This document shows positions 58,101 to 64,000 of a stretch of 64,000 nt of DNA, one piece after another; the stretch's first letter is position 1, and every line of letters begins with the position of its first letter. This DNA comes from Pedobacter sp. B4-66 (lineage in GTDB: Bacteria; Bacteroidota; Bacteroidia; Sphingobacteriales; Sphingobacteriaceae). The position numbers and the translations under genes were made by a program. The notes under the pieces are model-generated. The model did no database searches, was not told where the DNA came from, and saw only the letters and a list, made by a program, of their open reading frames with translations. The DNA lies in NCBI RefSeq assembly GCF_018492665.1, contig NZ_JAFVME010000012.1, positions 228,016 through 292,015 on the forward strand, written 5' to 3'.

Positions 58101-61100
58101 ATTACTTATTATGTAGAAGCAGCAAATGGAACTTGTGTAAGTGCAACGCGTGTAGCGGTGCCAGTTACAGTAAATCCACTTCCTGTATTGCCACAAATCT
58201 CGGCATCTGCAACAGCAGTGAATGTAGGTCAAACAGTTGTATTAACAGGAACATCAACAGATGCAAATGTTACTTTCAACTGGTATACTTCAGCTAATTC
58301 TACTACGCCAGTATATACTGGACCAACTTATGTTACTTCTCCACTTACGGTAACAACTACCTATTTCCTTGAAGCAAAAAATGCTTCTGGATGTACTTCT
58401 TCGGCTCGTGCACAGGTAACTATTACAGTAAATGGTGGTGGACCAAATCCAATTGCTTGTGAAGCTCCAACAACTCAAGAAAATGGTGTTGATGGTGTTG
58501 CTCTTCTTGCAGGAGTATTCAACCCACTTTTAGCAATCGATAACGATTCTAAAACCGGATCATCATTGGTAATGCCAGTTGGCTTACTTGGTGCATCTGT
58601 ATATCAAAGAGTAGGCTTTAACACGCTTTCAAACGTAGGTGATACTGTTCGTGTATCAATAAGTGCCCCAGGAAAACTGCTTTCAGTAGGTTTACTATCA
58701 AACATTATGATAGGCACTTATAATGGCAACTCAAGTAATAGTGATGGTGTTCCATTAAACGATCAACTTGTACGTATTGAATTGTTAAGTGGTAACACTG
58801 AGGCTTTAGTGACTTTTGTGCCGACAAAAAGATTCAATAAAATTGAAGTTCGTTTAAATTCTGGTCTTGCAGGAGTATTGTCTACTGTAGATTTCAAGTA
58901 TGCACAACGTGTAGTGGTAGCTCCAGTTGTTACTGCGCAAAATGTAACAATCTGTGCAAACCAAACAGCTACTTTAGCAGTTCAAACTCCTCTACCAGGT
59001 ATTACATATAAATGGTACAATGAGGCTGGTGCATATCAAACTGGAAAAGACGGTGCTACCTTTACAACACCAGCTTTATCAGCTAACACTAAATTCTATG
59101 TAGAAGCAGTTACTGCTTCAGGATGTACTAGCTACAGAACATCTGTGAATGTAATTGTTACCCCTGCTCCAACAACACCAATATTAGTTAATGCAACTAT
59201 TAACAGTTGTGTTGGAAATCAGGTTACCATTGAGGTAAGTAACCCACTTGTTGGCGTAACTTATAAATGGTATGATGGTACTGGTACTTATATCCCATTA
59301 AAAGATGGTGTAACCTTTACTACTACAGTAGGAGCAGCCCAAACTACTTACTCAGTAGAGGCAACAACTTCATGTGGTACTTCAGGAAAAGCAACAGCTA
59401 CTATTAAGATAGGTACTTTAAATCCACCGGTAATTACTCCAGCCAATGTAACCATTAGTTCAGGTTCTCCTGCTGTGCTTGTCGCTACTTCAAGTACTGC
59501 CGGTGCAGTATTTAAATGGTATAGTGATGCAACCTTAGCAACATTAGTTCATACTGGTGCACAGTATACAACAGGTGCTTTAGATAATACAACCAATGCG
59601 CCAATTATAAAAACATTCTACGTTACAGTAGAAACAACAGGAGTGGGAGCATGTCCTGCCTCTGCCGCTGCAAGTGTTGATGTTACAATTCTTCCAAAAC
59701 CGATTCCAGGTGCAATTCCATGTCAGGCCGCAACAGTAGCTATCAAAGATGGTGTTGATGGTTTAGCTGTTCTGTCAGCTGTGTTCAACCCTGGATTTGC
59801 AGTAGACAACAATTCAGAAAGTGGATCTTCATTTGTTATGCCGGTAGGTGCCTTAGGTGCTTCGGTTTATCAACAAGTAGGCTTCACTGGTGGTCTTAGC
59901 AGTGTAGGTGATACCCTTAGATTACGTATTACTTCACCAGGTAAATTGCTTTCATTAGGTGTTTTGTCATCTATTGAGGTAACTACTTTAAATAACGGCG
60001 CAAGCAATAACGATATGCTGGTTATTAGCAATCCAATTGTAGATGTACAAATCCTTAGTGGTAATAGTGAAGCAATCATTACTTATGTTCCACAAAAACA
60101 ATTTGATGGAGTAGAGTTAAGATTAAGATCTGGTTTAGCAGCTGTGTTAACCACACTTGACTTTAACTATGCTCAACGTATCCTGGTAGCACCATCAGTA
60201 CAGAGTGCTACAGCTACTGCTTGTACAGGTACTTCAGCAAACCTGTTTGTTAAGAACCCGGTAACTGGTCTTACTTACAAATGGTTCATGCGCAACGGAC
60301 AAACCATTACTTACTTAACTGGAAAAGATGGTGTAAGTCTTGCAACTGACCCAACTCTTGCTGCTGGAACTTATGATTTCTATGTAGCAGCTGTTAATGA
60401 TGCAATAGATTGCTTAAGTGCTAAAACAAAAATAACAGTAACAATTCTTGCGGCTCCAGATGCTCCGGTAGCAGCGACTGGAAATCCAGCTACTACTTGT
60501 CCTAATACCTCGGCAACATTAGCTGTGAATCCGGTAGCAGGTGTTACTTTCAACTGGTACAGTGCTGCTACAGGTGGAAATCTGTTAACAAGCAATACCA
60601 ATACTTATATCACACCTGCAAATCTTGCAGTAGGTGCTCATGATTTCTACGTAGAGGCAGTTAATGGAAACTCTTGCGTGAATACAACTCCACGTACAAA
60701 AATTACATTAACAATAAATCCTTCTGCGGTAGCTGCTGATATAAATGTTGCCGGAGCAAATGCGCCATTCTGCGCAGGAACTTCTGCTAAGTTAACAGCA
60801 ACTAGTACAACAGTAACTAATCCGGTATTCACATGGTACAGTGATGCGGCATTAACAGATGTTGTATTTACAGGACCGATATTTAATACTCCGCTTCTTA
60901 CAGCTACAACAACTTATTATGTGTCAGTAACCGGATCTAATAAATGTGCAAATACACCTGCAGATGCGAAAGTGGTTACTCTTACAGTAAACCCTCCGGC
61001 AACAGCAGCGGATCTTGACGTAACGGGAGGAAGTGCTCCATTCTGTGCAGGCGCTAAAGTTGAACTTACGGCTACCACTACTACGGTTACTAACCCGATA

Positions 61101-64000
61101 TTTAACTGGTACAGCGATGCAGCATTAACTAAACTTGTATTTACAGGAGATAAATTTGTTATCGCCTCACTTGCAGCAACAACTACATATTATGTGACTG
61201 TTAGTGGATCTAACAAATGTGAGAACCTGGCTTCAAATGCAGAAATAGTAACCCTAATTGTAAACCCACCAGCAATTGCATCTGATATCAGTGTAACTGG
61301 TAATCAAGCACCATTCTGTGCTGGAGCAAAAGCAACACTATCCGCTACAAGTGCAACAGTACTATCACCTGTGTTTACATGGTATAGTGATGCTGCCTTA
61401 ACTGATGTTGTATTCACCGGTGCAACTTTCATAACACCGGTACTTACTGCAACAAAAACTTACTATGTAACAGTAAGGGGAAGCAATAAATGTGAAAATA
61501 CAGCAGCTACTGCTAAAACAGTAACTGTAACAGTTAATCCACCAGCAACCGCTGCCGATATTAACGTAGCAGGTGCTGATGCACCATACTGCGCTGGTAC
61601 AAAAGCGAAGTTAGTAGCTACTACTACTACAGTAACAGCTCCGATATTCAATTGGTATAGTGATGCTGCATTAACTAAACTTGTATTTACCGGTGTAACT
61701 TTTGAAACACCAGTACTTACAGCCACTACTACTTACTATGTAACAGTTAAAGGATCTAATAGGTGTGAAAACACTTCAGCTACTGCCAAAACGGTAACTG
61801 TAACAGTTAATCCACCAGCATTGGCTACTGATATCAATGTAGCAGGTGCCGATGCACCATTCTGTTCTGGAAACATAGCTAGATTAGTTGCTACCAGCAC
61901 TACAGTTACCAATCCTGTATTTACCTGGTATAGTGATGCAGCTTTAACAACGGCTGTCTTCACAGGACCAGTATTTAATACACCTGCACTTACTGCAACC
62001 ACTACTTATTATGTAACTGTTCGCGGTTCTAATAAATGTGAAAATGCAGCAGGGGACGCAAAAATCATAACCCTAACAGTTAATCCACCAGCAACTGCTG
62101 CAGATATTATTGTTAAAGGTGCAGATTCACCATTCTGTGCAGGAACAACAGCTACTTTAGATGCTTCAAGCACTACAGTAACTAATCCGGTATTTACATG
62201 GTACAGTGATGCCGCATTAACAAATGCTGTATTTACAGGAGCTAAATTTGTTACACCAGTTCTTACTGCAACAACTAAATACTATGTGACGGTAAGAGGA
62301 AGCAATAAGTGTGAAAATCTAGCTGCTAATGCAAAAGTGGTTACCCTAACAGTTAATCCACCGGCAACAGCTGCAGATCTAAGTGTAACTGGTAATTCTG
62401 CTCCATTATGTGCAGGTGCAACAGCAACCTTAACTGCAACTAGTACCACAGTAACCAGTCCTAAATTTACCTGGTACAGTGACGCAGCTTTAACTACTGT
62501 CGCATTCTCAGGTCCAATTTTCAAAACACCGGTACTTACCGCAACTACCACTTATTATGTAACAGTAAGCGGAAGTAATAAGTGTGAAACTCTTGCTGCT
62601 GATGCAAAAGTGGTTACTGTAACAGTTAATCCACCGGCAACAGCTGCAGATATAAATGTAGCGGGTAACGATGCGCCATTCTGTGCAGGTACAAAAGCTA
62701 CATTAGTAGCCTCAAGCACAACAATAACAAACCCAGTGTTTACTTGGTATAGTGACGCTGCTTTAACTACCGTTGTTTTCACAGGTTCATCATTTGAAAC
62801 TCCGGTATTAACTGCAACCAAAACATACTATGTAACTGTTAGAGGAGATAATAAGTGTGAAAACACAGCTGCTACTGCTAAAACAGTAACAGTAGTTGTT
62901 AATCCACCAGCGACAGCCGCTGACATTAATGTTGATGGTGCAGCTGATCCATTATGTTCTGGAACTTCAGCGAAGTTAACAGCAACAAGTACTACAGTAA
63001 CAAATCCAGTATTCACCTGGTACAGTGATGCAGCTTTAACAACCGTTGTCTTCACCGGGCCAGTATTTGATACACCAGTACTTACTGCAACTACTACTTA
63101 TTATGTAACTGTTCGTGGTTCTAATAAATGTGAAAATGCAACAGGAGATGCGAAAATCATCACGCTAAAAGTTAATCCACCAGCAACTGCTGCAGATATT
63201 ATTGTGAAAGGTGCAGATTCTCCATTGTGTGCAGGAACAACAGCTACTTTAGATGCTTCAAGCACTACAGTAACTAATCCGGTATTTACATGGTACAGTG
63301 ATGCAGCATTAACAAACGCTGTATTTACAGGAGCTAAATTTGTTACACCAGTACTTACTGCAACAACTACTTACTATGTGACAGTTAGAGGGGATAACAA
63401 ATGTGAGAACCTTGCTGCTAATGCGAAAGTGGTTACCGTAACAATTAATCCACCGGCAACAGTTGCAGATCTAAGTGTAACAGGTAACTCTGCTCCGTTA
63501 TGTGCAGGTGCAACAGCAACCTTAACTGCAACTAGTACCACAGTAACCAATCCTAAATTTACATGGTACAGTGACGCAGCATTAACTGATGTTGTATTTA
63601 CAGGTTCAATTTTCAAAACTCCAGTACTTACCGCAACTACTACATATTATGTAACAGTAAGGGGAGACAACAGATGCGAAACTCTTGCTGCTGATGCAAA
63701 AGTGGTTACTGTAACAGTTAATCCACCGGCAACAGCTGCAGATATAAATGTAGCGGGTAACGATGCGCCATTCTGTGCAGGTACAAAAGCTACATTAGTA
63801 GCCTCAAGCACAACAATAACAAACCCAGTGTTTACTTGGTATAGTGACGCTGCTTTAACTACCGTTGTTTTCACAGGTTCATCATTTGAAACTCCGGTAT
63901 TAACTGCAACCAAAACATACTATGTAACTGTTAGAGGAGATAATAAGTGTGAAAACACAGCTGCTACTGCTAAAACAGTAACAGTAGTTGTTAATCCACC
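49158..64000 (+). CDS. Giant secreted repeat protein (adhesin-like), 3' end outside window
   Basis: Seen: one frame stays open from ATG 49158 to the window edge, 4,947 codons with no stop. It begins with a signal peptide (KKSILVLISIITITLLN core, cleavage near SYAQA). Then come repeated beta modules: an uncharacterised ~145-residue module (eight copies), Ig-like domains of the CHU_C-associated type (motif WYxxATGG...TTPxLTxTTTYYVE), two blocks of five He_PIG/cadherin-like repeats (LPAGLTFDPxTRxIxGTPT), and a terminal array of exactly 91-residue Ig-like repeats. Thr/Ala/Val/Ser rich. Such proteins are typically exported by the type IX system, with a C-terminal sorting domain that would lie beyond the window, and serve adhesion or gliding (SprB-like). 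Frame was sampled at several points; a compensated frameshift cannot be fully excluded. Confidence 0.92.
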   Translation, partial: MKWTSTLPGNLKKSILVLISIITITLLNTKSYAQAKERVYATTQVSKTSPITCLICGISGQGNAVDGDVNTASTISVTTSLLGGNAYQELVFPGAKLSGSTGSVVKVSVSSVLDVDLLGEIVVQAYNGATPVGSKIDINSGLLKLLASGNQSEVFVPGPGGAYDRLRVTIGGGLLKVSAASINVYHAYYLKDATSNVCDVPVEELHGISGSVVALGAVVNPGNAIDGNETTASVLTATAGLAGYTQQTIVFLGGSVVGDSVRMVVSTPAALLEAQLLSSIEIQTFNGNVPGATVGGSGGLLNLRLLSAGGNKAVITFAPTTQFDRVQLRIGGVLSVLSSINLHEVSRVMPTTTEINGTISKLATVCLGEPVVLKINNPQLGATYTWYTQASGGTGTNGTSFTPSSLVAGVNKFYVEAKRTGCSNTSPLAEVIINVNDPVLPSVVAPLPICNGTTATLQVTSPVSGQTYRWYENSTGGAVLFTGTTYNTSILTANKTYFVESVLGNCASARVAVNVVVNSAPSLATITTNNEVISSGQSTILRATADAGNTIKWYAASSGGVALATGANYTTPVLTATTIYYVETVNGSGCLSSSRVPVTVTVIPVTTGLACNAATTQQSGIDGICLLCGISDPGASTDANLTNSTGINLAVGVGATGYQRLIFANKGVATDSIRLDLGIPGGLADVGLLSSATVTVFDGTDVVSTYPLNSSLLNLVLLSGNRVNVTVPAGGVYDRVEIRFGGVLTALTTYNVYGATIIYPNPTVAATGQAICSGSTTTLTATANGGTTLKWYATATSGTALATGNTFTTPALTASTTYYIEVAKGTCANAQRVPVLVTVNPAVTFATTTLANATVNSVYSKQITAATGGTPAFTYALASGSTLPAGLSLSATGVISGTPTAIGDFTFSIIATDSKGCNATAAYALKVTAALALADAILPNGTVGTAYPPQTIPAATGGTGPYVYTAINLPPGLTFTPGTRVISGTPTQAGTFTVPVKVTDANGNTVTKDYTIIVRDPLVLPTAVLADGTVGTLYPTQIIPSATGGQDPYTYAATGLPAGLTFDPATNKIDGTPTTSGTFTIPVTVTDADGKTKTTNYTIKVVDPLALAPKVLADGNVGVVYATQTIPAATGGTGPYTYTATNLPAGLTFDIATREIKGTPTASGMKNVSVTAKDATGKTVTQTYSIKVNGILVLPGATLPNGLVGTAYPEQTLPAVSGGTSPYTYAVTGVPAGLTFDPITRKISGTPTTGGSFTIKLTATDNAGISTSTDYALLVNVGQPVAAGVTTCHGTAGTLTVSNTLPGVTYNWYAATGNTSIASGSSFTTPALTATTTYYVEAVSGTAVSSRTAVTVTINPAPALASILTANENISSGQTATLRASTTEAGSTIKWYAAATGGAAVSTGTNFTTPVLTVTTTYYVGTESAQGCASTLRVPVTVTVTSGPVNPNCNAATTQQSGIDGLCLLCGISDAGASTDANANNFTGINLAVGVGASGYQRLIFANQGSAADSIRLDLGIPTGLADVGVLSSTTVTVFNGTNVVSTYPLNSSLLNLVLLTGSRVNVTVPAGGVYDRVEIRFGGVVTALTTYNVYGATVIYPNPTVAATGQAICSGSTTTLTATANGGTTLRWYASATSGTALATGNTFTTPALTANTTYYIEVAKGSCANVQRVPVLVTVNPAITFATTTLANATVNSAYSKQITAATGGTPAFTYTVASGSTLPAGLSLSATGAISGTPTALGDFTFSIIATDSKGCNATAAYALKVTAALALADAILPNGTVGTAYPPQTLPAATGGTGPYVYVATNLPPGLTFTPGTRVISGTPTQAGTFTVPVKVTDANGNTVTNDYTIIVRDPLLLPTAVLADGTVGTLYPTQIIPSATGGQGPYTYAATGVPAGLTFDPTTRQIKGTPTASGTFTIPVTVTDADGKKVTTNYTIKVVDPLALAPKVLADGNVGVVYATQTIPAATGGTGPYTYTATNLPAGLTFDIATREIKGTPTASGTSSVSVTAKDAAGRTVTQTYSIKVNGILVLPGATLPNGLVGTAYPEQTLPAVSGGTSPYTYAATGVPAGLTFDPITRKISGTPTLGGSFTIKLTATDNAGISTSTDYALLVNVGQPVVAGVTTCNGTTGTLTVSNTLPGVTYNWYAATGNTSIASGSSFTTPALTATTTYYVEAVSGTAVSSRTAVTVTINPAPALASILTANENISSGQTATLRASTTEAGSTIKWYAAATGGAALATGANFTTPVLTATTTYYVGTESAQGCASTSRVPVTVTVTSGPVNPNCNAATTQQSGIDGLCLLCGISDAGASTDANANNFTGIHLAVGVGAQGYQKLIFGKTGSATDSIRLDLGIPTGLADVGVLAGTTVTVFNGTTVVSTYPLNSSLLNLVLLSGSRVNVTVPAGGVYDRVEIRFGALITALTTYNVYGATIIYPNPTVAATGQTICSGSTTTLTATANGGTTLKWYASATSGTVLATGNTFTTPALTATTTYYIEVSKDGCANVERIPVTVTVTTTPSNPTVATVAPICSGSAAILAITAPVNGITYKWYAAVNGGASLFTGSSFTTPVLTASTTYYVEASAGNCTSVTRTAVAVTVNTLPALATVTTNNSTISAGQTATLAATAPAGITIKWYSAPTGGVALAQGTSYTTAPLSATTTYYVETSNASGCVSATRVPVTVTVLGGPVNPNCNAANSQQSGIEGICVLCTIQNAGNSIDNNFTNFTTISLPVGVGGSGYQRLIFGSPGVATDSIRLDLETPGGLADVTLLGGIKVTVMNGSSVVKTYNLQSSLLNLTLLSGKRFTATLPAGGVYDRVEVRAEGLANVLVNLNIYGATIVYPNPTVSAAGQTICSGSATVLSAAANGGTTLRWYSAATNGTLLHTGENFTTPVLTATTTYYIEVSKGSCANVTRVPVTVKVTTAPGLPTVAAVAPVCSGSTAVISVTAPVAGTDYNWYTTATGGTAIFTGSTFTTPVLTSGITYYVEAANGTCVSATRVAVPVTVNPLPVLPQISASATAVNVGQTVVLTGTSTDANVTFNWYTSANSTTPVYTGPTYVTSPLTVTTTYFLEAKNASGCTSSARAQVTITVNGGGPNPIACEAPTTQENGVDGVALLAGVFNPLLAIDNDSKTGSSLVMPVGLLGASVYQRVGFNTLSNVGDTVRVSISAPGKLLSVGLLSNIMIGTYNGNSSNSDGVPLNDQLVRIELLSGNTEALVTFVPTKRFNKIEVRLNSGLAGVLSTVDFKYAQRVVVAPVVTAQNVTICANQTATLAVQTPLPGITYKWYNEAGAYQTGKDGATFTTPALSANTKFYVEAVTASGCTSYRTSVNVIVTPAPTTPILVNATINSCVGNQVTIEVSNPLVGVTYKWYDGTGTYIPLKDGVTFTTTVGAAQTTYSVEATTSCGTSGKATATIKIGTLNPPVITPANVTISSGSPAVLVATSSTAGAVFKWYSDATLATLVHTGAQYTTGALDNTTNAPIIKTFYVTVETTGVGACPASAAASVDVTILPKPIPGAIPCQAATVAIKDGVDGLAVLSAVFNPGFAVDNNSESGSSFVMPVGALGASVYQQVGFTGGLSSVGDTLRLRITSPGKLLSLGVLSSIEVTTLNNGASNNDMLVISNPIVDVQILSGNSEAIITYVPQKQFDGVELRLRSGLAAVLTTLDFNYAQRILVAPSVQSATATACTGTSANLFVKNPVTGLTYKWFMRNGQTITYLTGKDGVSLATDPTLAAGTYDFYVAAVNDAIDCLSAKTKITVTILAAPDAPVAATGNPATTCPNTSATLAVNPVAGVTFNWYSAATGGNLLTSNTNTYITPANLAVGAHDFYVEAVNGNSCVNTTPRTKITLTINPSAVAADINVAGANAPFCAGTSAKLTATSTTVTNPVFTWYSDAALTDVVFTGPIFNTPLLTATTTYYVSVTGSNKCANTPADAKVVTLTVNPPATAADLDVTGGSAPFCAGAKVELTATTTTVTNPIFNWYSDAALTKLVFTGDKFVIASLAATTTYYVTVSGSNKCENLASNAEIVTLIVNPPAIASDISVTGNQAPFCAGAKATLSATSATVLSPVFTWYSDAALTDVVFTGATFITPVLTATKTYYVTVRGSNKCENTAATAKTVTVTVNPPATAADINVAGADAPYCAGTKAKLVATTTTVTAPIFNWYSDAALTKLVFTGVTFETPVLTATTTYYVTVKGSNRCENTSATAKTVTVTVNPPALATDINVAGADAPFCSGNIARLVATSTTVTNPVFTWYSDAALTTAVFTGPVFNTPALTATTTYYVTVRGSNKCENAAGDAKIITLTVNPPATAADIIVKGADSPFCAGTTATLDASSTTVTNPVFTWYSDAALTNAVFTGAKFVTPVLTATTKYYVTVRGSNKCENLAANAKVVTLTVNPPATAADLSVTGNSAPLCAGATATLTATSTTVTSPKFTWYSDAALTTVAFSGPIFKTPVLTATTTYYVTVSGSNKCETLAADAKVVTVTVNPPATAADINVAGNDAPFCAGTKATLVASSTTITNPVFTWYSDAALTTVVFTGSSFETPVLTATKTYYVTVRGDNKCENTAATAKTVTVVVNPPATAADINVDGAADPLCSGTSAKLTATSTTVTNPVFTWYSDAALTTVVFTGPVFDTPVLTATTTYYVTVRGSNKCENATGDAKIITLKVNPPATAADIIVKGADSPLCAGTTATLDASSTTVTNPVFTWYSDAALTNAVFTGAKFVTPVLTATTTYYVTVRGDNKCENLAANAKVVTVTINPPATVADLSVTGNSAPLCAGATATLTATSTTVTNPKFTWYSDAALTDVVFTGSIFKTPVLTATTTYYVTVRGDNRCETLAADAKVVTVTVNPPATAADINVAGNDAPFCAGTKATLVASSTTITNPVFTWYSDAALTTVVFTGSSFETPVLTATKTYYVTVRGDNKCENTAATAKTVTVVVNP
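50988..53501 (+). repeat. 2,514-bp tandem unit, copy A
   Basis: Seen: starts at the Cys codon of CNAATTQQSGIDG. Encodes 838 residues: one CxxC module, one Ig-like domain, five He_PIG repeats, two Ig-like domains. Copy B follows directly with the same length and mostly identical bases. Confidence 0.9.
51690..52990 (+). repeat. He_PIG (putative Ig) array 1, five repeats
   Basis: Seen: five repeats of about 85 residues with the pattern LxNGxVGxxYxxQxxPAxxGG...LPAGLTF...IxGTPT...VxVTDAxG, typical of He_PIG/cadherin-like domains. Present in copy A of the tandem unit. Confidence 0.85.
53502..56015 (+). repeat. 2,514-bp tandem unit, copy B
   Basis: Seen: same 2,514-bp length as copy A, same domain order, long identical runs of bases interrupted by scattered substitutions. 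The exact equal length means no net indel since duplication. Confidence 0.9.
54204..55504 (+). repeat. He_PIG (putative Ig) array 2, five repeats
   Basis: Seen: the same five repeats as array 1, offset by exactly 2,514 bp, with scattered substitutions only. Confidence 0.85.
56016..57233 (+). repeat. Shortened third copy (1,218 bp) of the tandem unit
   Basis: Seen: starts with the same CNAATTQQSGIDG module and first Ig-like domain, then goes straight to two Ig-like domains. It lacks the 1,296 bp (432 codons) holding the five He_PIG repeats, with the frame preserved. The Ig-like domains after the join are more diverged than those in copies A and B. Confidence 0.8.
60717..64000 (+). repeat. 273-bp tandem array encoding 91-residue Ig-like repeats
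   Basis: Seen: the Asn codon of the NPP/NPS motif recurs at 60717, 60990, 61263, 61536, 61809, 62082, 62355, 62628, 62901, 63174, 63447, 63720 and 63993, always exactly 273 bases apart, so twelve full repeats without a single net indel. Each reads NPPATAADI...APFCAGTxAxLTATSTTVTNPVFTWYSDAALT...VFTG...TPVLTATTTYYVTVRGSNKCEN. Two Cys per repeat (FCAG and KCEN) could form a disulfide. The array runs off the window. Confidence 0.93.
62000..64000 (+). repeat. 1,092-bp higher-order repeat (four 273-bp units)
   Basis: Seen: about 62000-62908 recurs at about 63092-64000 with an offset of 1,092 bp (4 x 273). The last ~260 bases (62650-62908 and 63742-64000) appear identical base for base, while neighbouring single repeats differ clearly. 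This indicates a recent duplication of a four-repeat block. It may continue past the window edge. Confidence 0.88.

Larger units (their letters stand above)
49305..60195 (+). repeat. Eight copies of an uncharacterised ~145-residue module in the giant protein
   Basis: Seen: copies begin near 49305, 49755, 50988, 53502, 56016, 57234, 58455 and 59718. The common pattern is an opening with a Cys-x-x-Cys (CLICGI, CLLCGI, CVLCTI) in copies 1 and 3-6, a xxDGN/DAN acidic loop, YQRLIF, DSIRLDL, LLSG, and a closing VYDRVEIRFGG. Copies 2, 7 and 8 lack the CxxC and read VxLAGVFNP or similar instead. The strand pattern suggests a jelly-roll binding domain (discoidin-like or lectin-like); I cannot name the family. 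Confidence 0.75.

Noticed and set aside
55673..63913. Many minus-strand open frames of 60-90 codons inside the giant gene
   Set aside because: They recur with the 273-bp period and are antisense shadows of the plus-strand repeats; their similarity to each other comes from the repeat, and the plus frame is open throughout with a signal peptide.
60717..64000. Possible CRISPR-like array because of the regular spacing
   Set aside because: Period 273 bp with no short identical repeat/spacer structure; the whole period is coding.

Overview
The window comes from a member of the Bacteroidota, most likely a Pedobacter-like Sphingobacteriaceae. The evidence is a SusC/SusD pair behind an ECF sigma/FecR switch, Bacteroidota-type promoters (TTTG-N18-20-TAnnTTTG), few Shine-Dalgarno sites, low GC, and Ig-like domains typical of type IX-secreted giant proteins. 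No rRNA, CRISPR array, transposase or prophage was seen.

Layout. 1-4848: thrA-thrB-thrC operon behind a transcription attenuator whose leader peptide ends in a threonine run. 4874-10437: a META-domain lipoprotein, then metF and metH (minus strand) under a SAM-I riboswitch with its own promoter. 10461-16612: housekeeping genes (Bax inhibitor-1-like protein, an unknown acidic protein, murQ, an S41 C-terminal processing protease, der, era). 16634-16946: a compact tRNA unit (promoter, initiator tRNA-Met, tRNA-Glu, terminator). 17055-30817: exported catabolic or envelope proteins (PNGase F-like amidase, SGNH hydrolase plus PVC-type cytochrome c dehydrogenase, GH78 rhamnosidase-like enzyme, GNAT, CotH-like lipoprotein, phosphodiesterase/alkaline phosphatase fusion). 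31013-37898: SusD, SusC, FecR and ECF sigma, with a possible antisense small RNA over the susC leader. 38145-44517: regulators (GlxA-type AraC, hybrid histidine kinase, sigma-54 response regulator, GbsR/MarR-like, Rrf2). 44710-46305: subtilase. 46328-48859: a STAND/NACHT-like ATPase with an altered Walker A lysine. 49158-64000: a giant secreted repeat protein still open at the right edge (more than 4,947 codons).

How it works together. The left third is amino-acid biosynthesis controlled by RNA (attenuator for Thr/Ile, SAM riboswitch for Met). The middle is a nutrient-scavenging zone. There the SusCD importer is controlled by trans-envelope signalling (STN domain, FecR, ECF sigma) and sits next to a phosphatase that may supply its substrate. 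The right quarter is surface biology: a giant protein built from an uncharacterised jelly-roll-like module, Ig-like (CHU_C-associated) and He_PIG domains. It carries two exact-length 2,514-bp tandem units and a 273-bp array with a 1,092-bp higher-order period. It is divergent from the STAND-like gene across a short region with repeated sequence motifs.

The observations most worth following up are the nested duplications in the giant gene, the putative susC antisense RNA, the riboswitch platform that captures P1, the K-to-R STAND protein, and the phosphodiesterase/phosphatase fusion. All functional names rest on motif recognition by eye; no database search was run.
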